64,000 nucleotides of DNA from Curtobacterium sp. UNCCL20 (lineage in GTDB: Bacteria; Actinomycetota; Actinomycetes; Actinomycetales; Microbacteriaceae). How positions within the stretch are numbered: the stretch's first letter is position 1; each line of letters begins with the position of its first letter. Location of the stretch: the NCBI RefSeq assembly GCF_900101675.1, contig NZ_FNKG01000001.1, forward strand, positions 851,378 through 915,377, in the 5' to 3' direction. A program made the position numbers and the translations under genes. This document shows, piece by piece, positions 51,807 to 59,846 of this stretch. The notes under the pieces are model-generated. The model was not told where the DNA came from. It was given only the letters and a program-made list of their open reading frames with translations, and ran no database searches.

Positions 51807-51852
51807 ACGGCCTGGAGGCGCGGTGCCAGCCGGCACCGCGCCTCCAGGCCGT
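51807..51852. repeat. Long palindrome, copy 8 (GGTGCC core)
   Basis: Perfect 21-bp arms (51807-51827 and 51832-51852, starting ACGGCCTGGAGGCGC) around AGCC. It combines the CGGCCTGG flank of subtype 1 with the CGGTGCC core of subtype 2. It starts 12 nt after the symporter stop. Confidence 0.85.
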
Positions 51853-51918
51853 CCGTGGTCACACCGGAATCCCGGCGACCTGCCACCGGGCTGTGATGTC
51901 CACCCGACGCGCTGCGGT

Positions 51919-51931
51919 TATGGTTTCCCGG
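51919..51931 (+). promoter_or_regulatory. -10 box of a probably leaderless LCP transcript
   Basis: TATGGT (51919-51924) ends 6 nt before the GTG start at 51931, and no ribosome binding site is present. Transcription would begin at or next to the start codon, giving a leaderless mRNA, which is common in actinobacteria. Confidence 0.45.
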
Positions 51932-53436
51932 TGAGCATCGAACCCGAGGAGACGACGCGCCGCGCCCGCCGCGGCTTCGTGCCGCCGCGCCACGGCCGCC
52001 AGAAGCGACGTGGAGGCGTGGTCCTGCCCGCTGTCGCAGGCGTGCTCACGATGGGGCTGCTGCTGAGCGGGGGCTACGCGGCGTACGCGTACGGCAGCCT
52101 GTCGAACGGCGTGACGAAGATCAACGCGATCACCGGCGGCACCGACAAGAAGGACGACGTCGACGGCCAGGCGCAGAACATCCTGCTCGTCGGGGACGAC
52201 CACCGGCCGGACAACGCGACGCCCGAGCAGATGGCCGAGCTGAGCACCCAGTCCGACGGTGGCGCGACGAACACCGACACGATGATCGTCCTGCACATCA
52301 ACGAGGACGGCAGTCAGGCGACGATGATCTCGTTCCCGCGCGACTCGTACGTGGACATCCCCGGTGTCGGCAAGGGCAAGCTCAACAGCGCGTTCTACTA
52401 CGGCACCCTCAACGGCGGGGGCGACACCGGCGGCGCGAAGCTGCTCATCCAGACGATCCAGAACCTCAGCGGGCTGTCGATCGACCACTACGTGCGTGTC
52501 TCCCTGCTCGGCTTCTACCAGGTGGTGAAGGAGCTCGGCCCGGTCGACGTCTGCCTCAACCAGGCGACGAAGGACCGCTACTCCGGTGTCGATCTGCCCG
52601 CCGGCAAGTCGACGCTCGACGCGAAGCAGGCGCTCTCGTTCGTCCGGCAGCGGCACGGCCTGCCGAACGGCGACCTCGACCGGAACGTCCGGCAGCAGTA
52701 CTTCCTCTCCCAGGAGGCCCGCAAGGTGCTGTCCGCCGGGACGCTCCTCAACCCGGTGAAGATGGGGAACATCCTGCGTGCGGTCGGCGGGTCGATCCAG
52801 ACCGACACCGACCTCGTGAACCTGGCGTCGCAGATGCGGAACCTCCGTCCCGGCAACATCAAGTCGGCGACCATCCCGACCCTCGGCACTCCGACCATCA
52901 CGGTCAACGGGTCGGCGCTGTCGATCGTCCAGGTCGACACGGTCGGGCTGCCCGCCTTCGTGCAGGGGCTCGTCGGCGAGCCCGAGGAGTACGCGAAGGT
53001 CGGTCGTGCGCAGCCGGGGAACACGAAGGTGACCGTCCTGAACGGCAGCGGGGTGACCGGAGCCGCCACCGCGGCCGGCACGGTCCTCACCGCCCGGGGG
53101 TTCACGGTCGGCACACCCGGCTCCTCCGAGCTGACGAAGGCCACCCAGGTGCAGTACCCGGCGGGCATGGAGGGGCAGGCCAAGGCCGTCGCCGCCGTGG
53201 TCCCCGGGGCGGTGGCCGTCCGGACGAGCGCCGTCACCGGCGTCACGCTCGTGCTCGGCTCCGACGGCAAGGCGGTCACCCCGGTGCCCGCAGCCGGCGG
53301 TGCGGCGTCGACCCCCGCGACCGGCGGCGAGGCCAGTGCCCCCGCGGCGAAGCCGTCGAAGTCGGCGTCCTCCGAGCCGAAGCCGACGTCGACCGACGTG
53401 AAGGCCTACGGCAAGGAAGGCGTCTGCATCAACTGA
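51931..53436 (+). CDS. LCP-family glycopolymer transferase with LytR C-terminal domain
   Basis: A 501-residue membrane-anchored protein. A basic N-terminus (RRARRGFVPPRHGRQKRRGG) is followed by a transmembrane helix at about 31-52. The LCP domain (about 85-240) has NILLVGDDHRPDNATP, SFPRDSYVDIPGVGKGKLNSAFYYG and DAKQALSFVRQRHGLPNGDLDRNVRQQ with the conserved Arg/Asp residues. A LytR_C domain (about 365-455, VTVLNGSGVTGAATAAGTVL) and a Ser/Ala/Pro-rich tail follow. It is larger than the LCP protein at 42725, so the two probably attach different polymers. Confidence 0.92.
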   Translation: MSIEPEETTRRARRGFVPPRHGRQKRRGGVVLPAVAGVLTMGLLLSGGYAAYAYGSLSNGVTKINAITGGTDKKDDVDGQAQNILLVGDDHRPDNATPEQMAELSTQSDGGATNTDTMIVLHINEDGSQATMISFPRDSYVDIPGVGKGKLNSAFYYGTLNGGGDTGGAKLLIQTIQNLSGLSIDHYVRVSLLGFYQVVKELGPVDVCLNQATKDRYSGVDLPAGKSTLDAKQALSFVRQRHGLPNGDLDRNVRQQYFLSQEARKVLSAGTLLNPVKMGNILRAVGGSIQTDTDLVNLASQMRNLRPGNIKSATIPTLGTPTITVNGSALSIVQVDTVGLPAFVQGLVGEPEEYAKVGRAQPGNTKVTVLNGSGVTGAATAAGTVLTARGFTVGTPGSSELTKATQVQYPAGMEGQAKAVAAVVPGAVAVRTSAVTGVTLVLGSDGKAVTPVPAAGGAASTPATGGEASAPAAKPSKSASSEPKPTSTDVKAYGKEGVCIN

Positions 53437-54067
53437 CGCCCGGCACCGCGTACCGGCGCATCGCGTCGATCGCGGTGTCGAGCCCGATGGCGAGCGGACG
53501 GACGTCCCGCTGCACCTGGGCCAGCAGCAGGCCGCCCTGCAGCGCGACCATCACGGCGGTGGCCAGCGTCGCCGGGTCGGCCTCGGCGCCGAGCAGCCCG
53601 CGGTCCCGCATGGTCGCGATGCCGGCGCGGAAGCCCTGCTCCCAGCGTGCGAAGCCGGCGGCGACCAGGTCGCGGGCGTCGACGTCCCGCTCGGCGAGCT
53701 CGGTGCCGAGGGACCCGAGGGGGCATCCACCCACGCAGCCACCGGCGTCCGCGTCGGCCACGGTCCGGTCACGCCAGCGCTGCCAGGCCTCCCACGTGGT
53801 CAGGTCGTCGTAGTCCGGCCCCTGGTGGGCGATGATCGCCTCGGTCTGCTGTCGCACGACGTCGCGGACGAGCTCCCGCTTGTCGGCGAAGTAGTGGTAC
53901 ATCTGCGAGCGGCCCACGGTCGCCGCGGCTCCGATGTCGTCGAGCGTGGTGCCGGCGATGCCCCGGGTGAGCATGAGGCCGGCGGCCGTCTCGACGATCC
54001 GACTGCGCGTGGCCAGTCCTTTCGGCGTGCTGCGTCGAAGGGTTCTCGGGGGGTTCTCGCGGGACAT
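53429..54067 (-). CDS. TetR-family repressor
   Basis: A 212-residue regulator. The helix-turn-helix is at about 18-65 (ATRSRIVETAAGLMLTRGIAGTTLDDIGAAATVGRSQMYHYFADKRELV). The C-terminal ligand domain contains CVGGCPLGSLGTELAERD near 110-127, typical of the TetR_C group related to YxaF/LmrA repressors. Its 3' end overlaps the LCP gene by 8 nt on the opposite strand. It is divergent from a sigma factor gene, with the perfect palindrome TGTACTTGCAAGTACA between. Confidence 0.9.
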   Translation of the reverse strand: MSRENPPRTLRRSTPKGLATRSRIVETAAGLMLTRGIAGTTLDDIGAAATVGRSQMYHYFADKRELVRDVVRQQTEAIIAHQGPDYDDLTTWEAWQRWRDRTVADADAGGCVGGCPLGSLGTELAERDVDARDLVAAGFARWEQGFRAGIATMRDRGLLGAEADPATLATAVMVALQGGLLLAQVQRDVRPLAIGLDTAIDAMRRYAVPGVS

Positions 54068-54075
54068 CCTCAGAG

Positions 54076-54091
54076 TGTACTTGCAAGTACA
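54076..54091. promoter_or_regulatory. TetR operator between tetR and the ECF sigma gene
   Basis: TGTACTTGCAAGTACA is a perfect 16-bp palindrome. It starts 9 bp from the tetR start and ends 24 bp from the sigma factor start. A bound repressor would therefore block tetR and lie over the likely -35 region of the sigma gene (TTGCAA at 54081-54086). Confidence 0.8.
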
Positions 54092-54115
54092 TTTCTTGTA
54101 TGTGAAATTCGAGCT

Positions 54116-54676
54116 ATGGACGATGCTCTCCTGGCTCGGCGCGACGAAGAACGCGCGATGCTCCTCGCCGTCGCCGCGGGTGATCCCCGCGCGTTCGACC
54201 GGCTGTACGCGCGCTTCCGGTCACTCGTCGAGCACTACGTCCGGCACCAGCTCGTCGACCCCTGGCAGGCGGAGGAGGTCGTGCAGGACGTGTTCCTCGA
54301 GATCTGGCGGATCGCCGACCGGTTCGACCCGCAGCACTCCGCGATCGCCTGGATCCGGACGATCGCGCAGCGCCGTGCGATCGACCGGGTCCGCAAGAGC
54401 TGCGCCGACCGAGATCGGGACCTGCGGATCGGCGCACGGGACCTCGACCTCGTCGACCACTCCAGCACCGAGCGGGCGGAGAGCGTCCTCGACCGCGCGG
54501 AACTCCGGCGTGCGGTGCGCGCGCTCCCCGACCGGCAGCGCGAGGCGGTGGTGCTGCGGTACCTGGTCGGCATGACCGGACCGGAGGTCGCCGGCTCGCT
54601 CGGGGTCCCGGTGGGCACCGCGAAGACCCGGGCCCGCGACGGTGTGGTCGCGCTGCGGCGGGTCATGGCCCCCTGA
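54116..54676 (+). CDS. ECF-type RNA polymerase sigma factor
   Basis: A 186-residue sigma-70 family factor of the ECF group. Region 2 covers about 25-95 (FDRLYARFRSLVEHYVRHQLVDPWQAEEVVQDVFLEIWRIADRFDP, then AWIRTIAQRRAIDRVRK). Region 4 covers about 120-180 (LPDRQREAVVLRYLVGMTGPEVAGSLGVPVGTAKTRARDGVVALRRVM). It resembles the SigK-like ECF group, but no anti-sigma gene is next to it. Control by the divergent TetR repressor would be an uncommon way to govern an ECF factor. Its regulon is unknown. Confidence 0.9.
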   Translation: MDDALLARRDEERAMLLAVAAGDPRAFDRLYARFRSLVEHYVRHQLVDPWQAEEVVQDVFLEIWRIADRFDPQHSAIAWIRTIAQRRAIDRVRKSCADRDRDLRIGARDLDLVDHSSTERAESVLDRAELRRAVRALPDRQREAVVLRYLVGMTGPEVAGSLGVPVGTAKTRARDGVVALRRVMAP

Positions 54677-54701
54677 GCCCGCGGGTCAGTAGGTTCGACG
54701 G

Positions 54702-55484
54702 GTGAGCAACGCAGCGCGTCCGATCACCCTGATGACGTACAACATCAAGAACCCGGACCCCGCGCACGACTGGCCGGCCCGACTCCCCGTGCTCCTCGAC
54801 GTCGTGCGACGGCACGACCCCGACGTGCTCTGCGTGCAGGAGGCCTTCGACCACCAGATGGACGACCTCCGTGCCGGGCTGCCCGACCACGGCGACGTCG
54901 GCCAGGGGCGCGAGGGCGGCACCGCGGGCGAGCACGCCGCCGTCTTCTTCCGTCGCAGCCGACTTCGCCCGGTCGACGACGGCACGTTCTGGCTGTCCGA
55001 CACCCCGGACGAGCCGGTCTCGAACACCTGGGGGAGCCTGTTCCCCCGTGTCGCCAACCACGTCCGCTTCCTCGACGCCGAGGGCGAGGCCTTCACGCTG
55101 CTGACGACCCACCTCGACCACGAGGAGGGCCCGCACGGCGACGAGGTCCGGGCGAAGAGCGCCGCGCTGATCGCCCAGCGCCTGAGCGCCTCGGTCGGCC
55201 CCGTGGTCGTCGCCGGGGACTGCAACGAGCCGGCGGGCCGGGGAACGGCGTCGCGGGTGCTCGCGGACGCCGGCTTCGACGACGCCTGGGTGCTCGGGGG
55301 CGATCCGGACGACCGGACGGCCACCTTCAACGACTGGGAACCGCCGGTCGACTCGGGGGAGCGCATCGACTGGGTGTTCACGCGTGGCGTCGCCGGTGTG
55401 GACCGTGTCGTCATCGACCACGACGGGCCGGAGACCTGGTTCGCCAGTGACCACTTCCCGGTCGTGGCGACGCTGCGGATCTGA
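54702..55484 (+). CDS. Endonuclease/exonuclease/phosphatase-family hydrolase
   Basis: A 260-residue protein of the DNase I-like EEP superfamily. ITLMTYNIKNPDPA (metal-binding Asn), DVLCVQEAFDHQMDD (catalytic Glu), LLTTHLDHE, VVVAGDCNEPAG (Asp/Asn pair), RIDWVFTRG and ASDHFPVVATLRI (final Asp-His) are all in order. Such enzymes cleave phosphodiesters in nucleic acids, lipids or sugars. There is no signal peptide, so it is cytoplasmic. The GTG start lies 25 nt after the sigma gene, so it may be cotranscribed. Confidence 0.87.
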   Translation: MSNAARPITLMTYNIKNPDPAHDWPARLPVLLDVVRRHDPDVLCVQEAFDHQMDDLRAGLPDHGDVGQGREGGTAGEHAAVFFRRSRLRPVDDGTFWLSDTPDEPVSNTWGSLFPRVANHVRFLDAEGEAFTLLTTHLDHEEGPHGDEVRAKSAALIAQRLSASVGPVVVAGDCNEPAGRGTASRVLADAGFDDAWVLGGDPDDRTATFNDWEPPVDSGERIDWVFTRGVAGVDRVVIDHDGPETWFASDHFPVVATLRI

Positions 55485-55509
55485 GCGCAGCGGGCCGGGT
55501 CGGGCCAGG

Positions 55510-56271
55510 TCAGCAGCTGCGCTGGGCGTGCACCGGCATCGGGGAGCCGAGCACCGTGACCGTCGTGTCGTCGGTCAGGGCGGAGACGCCGTTCGTGCCG
55601 AGGCCGGCATCGACATCGGCCTCGGTCTCGGCCTCGGTGTCGCGCTCGTCCTCGCTCGACGCCGGCGTCCAGCCCTCGGCGAGCAGGAGCTGCCACGCCT
55701 TCGCGTCGTCTGACCCGTACGAGACCTTGTCGGCCTTCGGGGCGTCGGCGATCGCGTCGTGGATGTCGTCCCCGACCTGCACGCCGTCGGGGCCGGTGAG
55801 CTCGATGTCGCTGCCGGAGCGGGACCGTACGACGTCGCGCAGCACCCGGATCTCCACCGCGTTGCCCGCCTTCGCCGCCGTCGAGAGCGCGGCCACGCGG
55901 ACCGCCCCACCCCAGGTGTACGTGGTGCCGGCCGGGAAGCACGCGCCACCGTCACCCTCGGCCGTCTGCGTGCGCGACGGCGTGCCGAGCAGCCGGTTGA
56001 GCAGCGACACCGTGGTCACGGAATCGCGCATCGACGTCTCGACCACGGTCTTGGAGCCGCGGCGGAACACGAGCGATTCGGCATCGAGCTCGATCGAGTC
56101 GACGCGCTTCAGCTTCGCGTTGGACACGTGGACGGCGTCGTCGTGCCCGGACGACACCTCGGCCGCAGCGGCCGGGGACACGTCGGATCCGATGGTGCCG
56201 TCGACGGCGACCGAACCCGCCGAGAAGGCGAGCAGGGCGGCGCTCAGCGCCAGCACGGTCCGGAGGGTCAC
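55510..56271 (-). CDS. Secreted protein of unknown function
   Basis: A 253-residue protein with a clear signal peptide (TLRTVLALSAALLAFSAGSVAVDG; probable cleavage after the SPAAAA segment near 37). The mature part is polar with several predicted beta-strands, one internal Cys and a C-terminal Cys that could pair. An acidic stretch (SSEDERDTEAETEADVDAG) lies near 208-226. It contains no lipobox, no membrane anchor and no motif that I recognise. Confidence 0.7.
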   Translation of the reverse strand: MTLRTVLALSAALLAFSAGSVAVDGTIGSDVSPAAAAEVSSGHDDAVHVSNAKLKRVDSIELDAESLVFRRGSKTVVETSMRDSVTTVSLLNRLLGTPSRTQTAEGDGGACFPAGTTYTWGGAVRVAALSTAAKAGNAVEIRVLRDVVRSRSGSDIELTGPDGVQVGDDIHDAIADAPKADKVSYGSDDAKAWQLLLAEGWTPASSEDERDTEAETEADVDAGLGTNGVSALTDDTTVTVLGSPMPVHAQRSC

Positions 56272-56481
56272 CGTTCGACCGTACGACGTCGACCCAGGAT
56301 GGACGACGGGTGTTACCGAATCGGAGCCTGGTCGTCACCGGACCGTGACATTCACCGGAGCCCCGTCCCGGGTGCCGCGCCGGGTACTGGAACCCGCCGA
56401 TCGCCCAGGCCGAGCCGATCCGCGTGCCGGGGGACAGCCTCCTGGACGGGTGATCGTGCGCGCCTGCGTACCGTCTGCGAC

Positions 56482-57381
56482 ATGACGGACCAGTACTCCA
56501 TGCAGGACCCGACGACGATGTACGCCGACAAGCAGCCCGACGAGCAGTACCTCGAAGGTGCGGGCACCGACGAGGAGCTCGCGGCGAACGTCCCCGCCGA
56601 CCACGGCGAAGACACCTACCGCGGCTCCGGCCGACTCGAGGGCCGGAAGGCCCTCATCACGGGCGGCGACTCCGGCATCGGCGCCGCCGTCGCCATCGCG
56701 TACGCCCGCGAGGGCGCCGACGTCGCGATCTCGTACCTCCCGGAGGAGCAGGAGGACGCCGACCGCATCGTCGGACTCATCGAGGCCGCCGGCCGGAAGG
56801 CCGTCGCGCTGCCGGGCGACATCACCTCGCGGGAGTTCTGCGAGCAGCTCGTCGCCGACGCGGTGGAGCAGCTCGGCGGGCTCGACATCCTGGTGAACAA
56901 CGCCGGGAAGCAGCAGAACGTCTCCTCGATCGTGGACATCTCGGACGACGAGTTCGACGAGACCTTCAAGACGAACGTCTACGCGACGTTCCGGATCACC
57001 AAGGCCGCGGTGCCGCACCTGCAGCCCGGTTCGGCGATCATCAACACGACCTCGATCCAGGCCTACGCACCGTCGCCGCACCTGGTGCACTACGCGGCCA
57101 CGAAGTCGACCGTGAACAACCTGGCGAAGGGCCTCGCCGCGCAGCTCGCGCCGAAGGGCATCCGCGTGAACGCCGTCGCACCGGGGCCGATCTGGACCCC
57201 GCTGCAGCCCGCCGGTGGTCAGCCGCCGGAGGCCCTGCCGTCCGCGGGCGAGGAGACCTACCTCGGCCGCTGGGGGCAACCGGCCGAGCTCGCGCCCGCC
57301 TACGTCTTCCTGGCGAGCGGTGAGTCGTCGTTCGTCGTCGGTGAGACGCTCCACGTGGACGGTGGCATGCCGACGCCGTAG
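56482..57381 (+). CDS. Short-chain dehydrogenase/reductase, general-stress type
   Basis: A 299-residue SDR closely similar in layout to the one at 6025: a polar 50-residue N-terminal leader (MQDPTTMYADKQPDEQYLEG), cofactor loop TGGDSGIG from 60, NNAGKQ near 145 and catalytic Tyr204-x3-Lys208 (YAATK), ending VGETLHVDGGMPTP. Bacillus YdaD/YhxD relatives belong to the general stress response. The substrate is unknown. The short 5' gap has no obvious ribosome binding site. Confidence 0.86.
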   Translation: MTDQYSMQDPTTMYADKQPDEQYLEGAGTDEELAANVPADHGEDTYRGSGRLEGRKALITGGDSGIGAAVAIAYAREGADVAISYLPEEQEDADRIVGLIEAAGRKAVALPGDITSREFCEQLVADAVEQLGGLDILVNNAGKQQNVSSIVDISDDEFDETFKTNVYATFRITKAAVPHLQPGSAIINTTSIQAYAPSPHLVHYAATKSTVNNLAKGLAAQLAPKGIRVNAVAPGPIWTPLQPAGGQPPEALPSAGEETYLGRWGQPAELAPAYVFLASGESSFVVGETLHVDGGMPTP

Positions 57382-57411
57382 CGCGGCCGGTGGGTCGGCT
57401 GCGTCGCAGCG

Positions 57412-57451
57412 GACGGGAGGCGCGGTGCCGGCTGGCACCGCGCCTCCCGTC
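57412..57451. repeat. Long palindrome, copy 9 (GGTGCC core)
   Basis: Perfect 18-bp arms GACGGGAGGCGCGGTGCC (57412-57429) and complement (57434-57451) around GGCT. It lies between the convergent SDR gene and the gene of unknown function at 57469. Confidence 0.85.
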
Positions 57452-57468
57452 GTGCGGGTGCGTGCGTC

Positions 57469-58278
57469 TCAGGCCCCGATCAGGTCCGAGGACCGCGTCA
57501 CGTCGGTGCGTGCTGCGCGGAGGTCCGCCGTCGACAGCCGACCGCGGGCCCAGGCGTCCAGCGTGAACGCGAGGGTGCGGGCGCCGTCGGAGGGGGTGGC
57601 GTCGCTGATCGGACCCGCTGCTCCGGTGATCGGGCCCGCTGCTCCGGCGCGGATCGCGAGGTAGGCCTCGGTCACATCCGTGACGGAGTCGAGTCGGACC
57701 ACCGCAAGGCCGATCGATGCTGCGACCGCGGTCGCCGTTTCGTCGTGCCCGACCACGAGGCGGCATCCGCGCAGCGCGGTGACGGTGTCCGCGACGGACG
57801 CGGCGTGGGCGACCACGGTCACGGGGAGGTCGGTGAGCCGTCGGAACGCCCGGACCAGTTCCCTGGTGGCGTCGACGTCGTCCTGGTCGAGGCGGAAGAC
57901 CCGGACCGCCGACAGACCGAGTTCGCCCGCGACGGCCGTGGCCGCGGCGGCGAGTGCATCGGGAGCGAGTGGGACGCCAGTGCCGGTGCTCACGGCGAGG
58001 GCATCGGCGTCGTCGGACGGCGCTACCCGGTACGCGTGGTTCCAGAGCGTCACGAGCGAGTCGGCGGGGATGCGGTCGTCAGGCTGCGCGGCGGCGTGCC
58101 CGCCGGTCAGGACGATGGTCTCCGTGCGGACGAGGCGCATTCGCGTGCGGAGCCCGTACGGCGCGGCGACTACCGAGTGCGCAGGCAGGAGGGCCCGCCA
58201 CGCGTCGACGAGGGCGTCACGACCGAAGTCGGAGAGGTGGGGCGACAGGGCGGTCAGGAAGCGGCGGGCGGCGGCCAT
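57469..58278 (-). CDS. Protein of unknown function, weakly like the C-terminal half of polysaccharide pyruvyltransferases
   Basis: A 269-residue soluble alpha/beta protein. The second half (VRVFRLDQDDVDATRELVRAFRRL, DLPVTVVAHAASVADTVTALRGCRLVVGHDETATAVAASIGLAVVRLDS) follows the order of the nucleotide-sugar-binding half of polysaccharide pyruvyltransferases and related GT-B proteins. The usual RxH pair in that motif is replaced by HDE. The first half is not recognised. GGAGAC stands before ATG 58278. An AT-rich promoter like those of the heptose region precedes it. The function is open. Confidence 0.6.
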   Translation of the reverse strand: MAAARRFLTALSPHLSDFGRDALVDAWRALLPAHSVVAAPYGLRTRMRLVRTETIVLTGGHAAAQPDDRIPADSLVTLWNHAYRVAPSDDADALAVSTGTGVPLAPDALAAAATAVAGELGLSAVRVFRLDQDDVDATRELVRAFRRLTDLPVTVVAHAASVADTVTALRGCRLVVGHDETATAVAASIGLAVVRLDSVTDVTEAYLAIRAGAAGPITGAAGPISDATPSDGARTLAFTLDAWARGRLSTADLRAARTDVTRSSDLIGA

Positions 58279-58306
58279 GGAGGTCTCCTCAGGTCGAGGG
58301 TTCCCA

Positions 58307-58336
58307 TACTGTCAGTAATGCATACGAAATACAAGA
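58307..58336 (-). promoter_or_regulatory. AT-rich promoter of the 57469 gene
   Basis: On the minus strand, TTGTAT (58329-58334) and CAGTAT (58306-58311) are 17 bp apart, a good promoter. The island contains GAAATAC (58326-58332), the same heptamer found before gmhA and, inverted, before the glycosyltransferase gene at 39300. Confidence 0.5.
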
Positions 58337-58348
58337 TTTCGATGGTGG

Positions 58349-58672
58349 TCAGCAGGGTGCGCTGCAGCTGCGGGCCATCCGCTCGAGGAGCTCACGCGCG
58401 GAGAGCGCGGCGGCCAGTTCCACCTCGACCGGGTTGATCCCCACGGCCCGCTCGAACGCGCGACGCCGTGCCTGGTCGGCGACGGGGACCTCGGGCCGCT
58501 GCGGCAGCACCGCGATCGCCTGGGCTGCCGCGTCGAAGGCCCCCACCGGCCGGCCGAGCTGCTCCCACATCGTGCGGACGTCGTGGGCGACCTGGTCGGG
58601 GTCGCCGCCGAACTCGAAACCTGCCGAGGCCATGGTCGCGAGTCCCTGCGCGGTCGGGTCGTTCGGGGTCAT
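58349..58672 (-). CDS. Hypothetical protein (107 residues)
   Basis: A small mostly helical soluble protein: TAQGLATMASAGFEFGGDPDQVAHDVRTMWEQLGRPVGAFDAA at the start, and a C-terminal helix LAAALSARELLERMARSCSAPC with two cysteines at the end. Codon usage has the strong third-position GC bias of neighbouring genes, which supports real coding. I do not recognise the family. It is divergent from the TetR-like gene at 58859. Confidence 0.55.
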   Translation of the reverse strand: MTPNDPTAQGLATMASAGFEFGGDPDQVAHDVRTMWEQLGRPVGAFDAAAQAIAVLPQRPEVPVADQARRRAFERAVGINPVEVELAAALSARELLERMARSCSAPC

Positions 58673-58858
58673 CCCGGCATCGTCACACGGATCGCCGCGA
58701 GAGTGCTGCGAACACGGTCACTGCGCCGCGCCTTCCCGTGTCCCCCCTTGTGCCGACACCCGGAACGGGGATTCTGGTGCCCCCCGAGATGGGTTTGGAT
58801 GGACGTGCCCCCGAGTGGGGCGACGCGGACAGGACGTCCGGGATCGACGGAGGGCACG

Positions 58859-59533
58859 ATGCTCGAACACACCAGCGCGGACACGCAGGCGGCAGCCGCC
58901 GCGGCCGCGACCCTGCACCTGCGGATCACGATCGTCGGTGCCACCGTCGACGTGCTCCGGGACGTCCCCTTCCACGAGGCCCACCCCGGCCTCGTCGCCG
59001 ACCGTCTCGGGATCCCGGTCGAGGAACTCCGTCAGCACTTCCCCTCGTGGGACGGGCTCGTGCTCGCCGCCGTCGACCGCTGGAACGGCACCCGGATGGA
59101 CGACGTCACGCGCGAGGTCGGGGACGGCTCGACCGTGCAGCTCCTCCGTGCGATCGTCGCGTCGAACGCCGAGGACCCCGCGCTCATGCGGCTCCTCGTC
59201 GCGCTGCTGTCCGTCGCCGGCAACCCGCTGCACCCGATGGCGACCTACCTCCGCTCGCGCTACCAGCTGTTCTACGCGCAGATCAAGCGCGGCCTGGAGC
59301 ACGACATCGCGGTCGGCCGTGCACCGCACACGATGGATCCCCGCCGTGGTGCGGAGCAGCTCATCGCCCTGTACGAGGGGTTGCAGCTGCAGGCCCTCCT
59401 CCGCTCCGACCTCGAGCTCGTGCCGGCGTTCGACCGTGCCGTCGCCCGCCTCGAGCGCGGCTGGATGGAGCGGTACGAGACGCAGGCCGCCCGTCGCCTC
59501 GCCACCTGGAACGACGGCGGCTGGGAGATCTGA
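58859..59533 (+). CDS. TetR-family regulator (divergent)
   Basis: A 224-residue protein with TetR-like architecture. The N-terminal domain (about 20-65, AATLHLRITIVGATVDVLRDVPFHEAHPGLVADRLGIPVEELRQHFPSWDGLVLAAVDRW) has the position of a TetR helix-turn-helix with a diverged recognition helix. The C-terminal domain has the usual LLVALLSVAGNPLHPMATYLRSRY and GAEQLIALYEGLQLQALL. GGAGGG precedes ATG 58859. The target is unknown; it may be itself or the hypothetical gene opposite. Confidence 0.78.
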   Translation: MLEHTSADTQAAAAAAATLHLRITIVGATVDVLRDVPFHEAHPGLVADRLGIPVEELRQHFPSWDGLVLAAVDRWNGTRMDDVTREVGDGSTVQLLRAIVASNAEDPALMRLLVALLSVAGNPLHPMATYLRSRYQLFYAQIKRGLEHDIAVGRAPHTMDPRRGAEQLIALYEGLQLQALLRSDLELVPAFDRAVARLERGWMERYETQAARRLATWNDGGWEI

Positions 59534-59609
59534 GCCGCGGAGCGCGGAGCCCGGACCGGCTCGGAGGCGACCCGGCGTACTCGGTGGGTCTCCGACGGAA
59601 GGAGCCGAC

Positions 59610-59804
59610 ATGGCATCAGCGAACCCGATCCAGGTCCAGAAGTACCTCAGCGGCATCGACTACCCGGCATCGAAGGACGACATCGTCGCGACCGCCGAGC
59701 AGGAGGGCGCCGACGGTGCCGTCCTGGAGGCCCTGAAGAACATCCCGGACGGCGAGTACGACGCCCCGACGGCGGTGTCGAGCGCGGTCGCCGACGCGAG
59801 CTGA
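59610..59804 (+). CDS. DUF2795 family small protein
   Basis: A 64-residue protein: NPIQVQKYLSGIDYPASKDDIVATAEQEGADGAVLEALKNIPDGEYDAPTAVSSAV matches the DUF2795 pattern (hydrophobic Y-L, PASK, and P-D-x-E-Y-x-x-P). It is acidic and soluble. Members are widespread in actinobacteria and often stress-linked, but without a known activity. GAAGGAG lies just before ATG 59610. Confidence 0.88.
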   Translation: MASANPIQVQKYLSGIDYPASKDDIVATAEQEGADGAVLEALKNIPDGEYDAPTAVSSAVADAS

Positions 59805-59846
59805 CGGGCACCGCCCCGCGCGCACCGGTACCGGCGTCGGCCTGGG

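Noticed and set aside
48093..51836. A 1247-codon open frame on the minus strand spanning the FAD oxidoreductase and the antisense of the symporter gene
   Set aside because: Only the part from 50336 onward (747 codons) shows a protein family. The first 500 codons are antisense to the MHS symporter and give low-complexity Arg/Glu/His-rich text, as expected in GC-rich DNA.
58769..58835. A sigma-factor-specific promoter (GGAAC or GATT...GGGTTT) before the TetR-like gene
   Set aside because: Spacing between the possible -35 and -10 parts does not fit the known ECF or SigF consensus, so no call is made.
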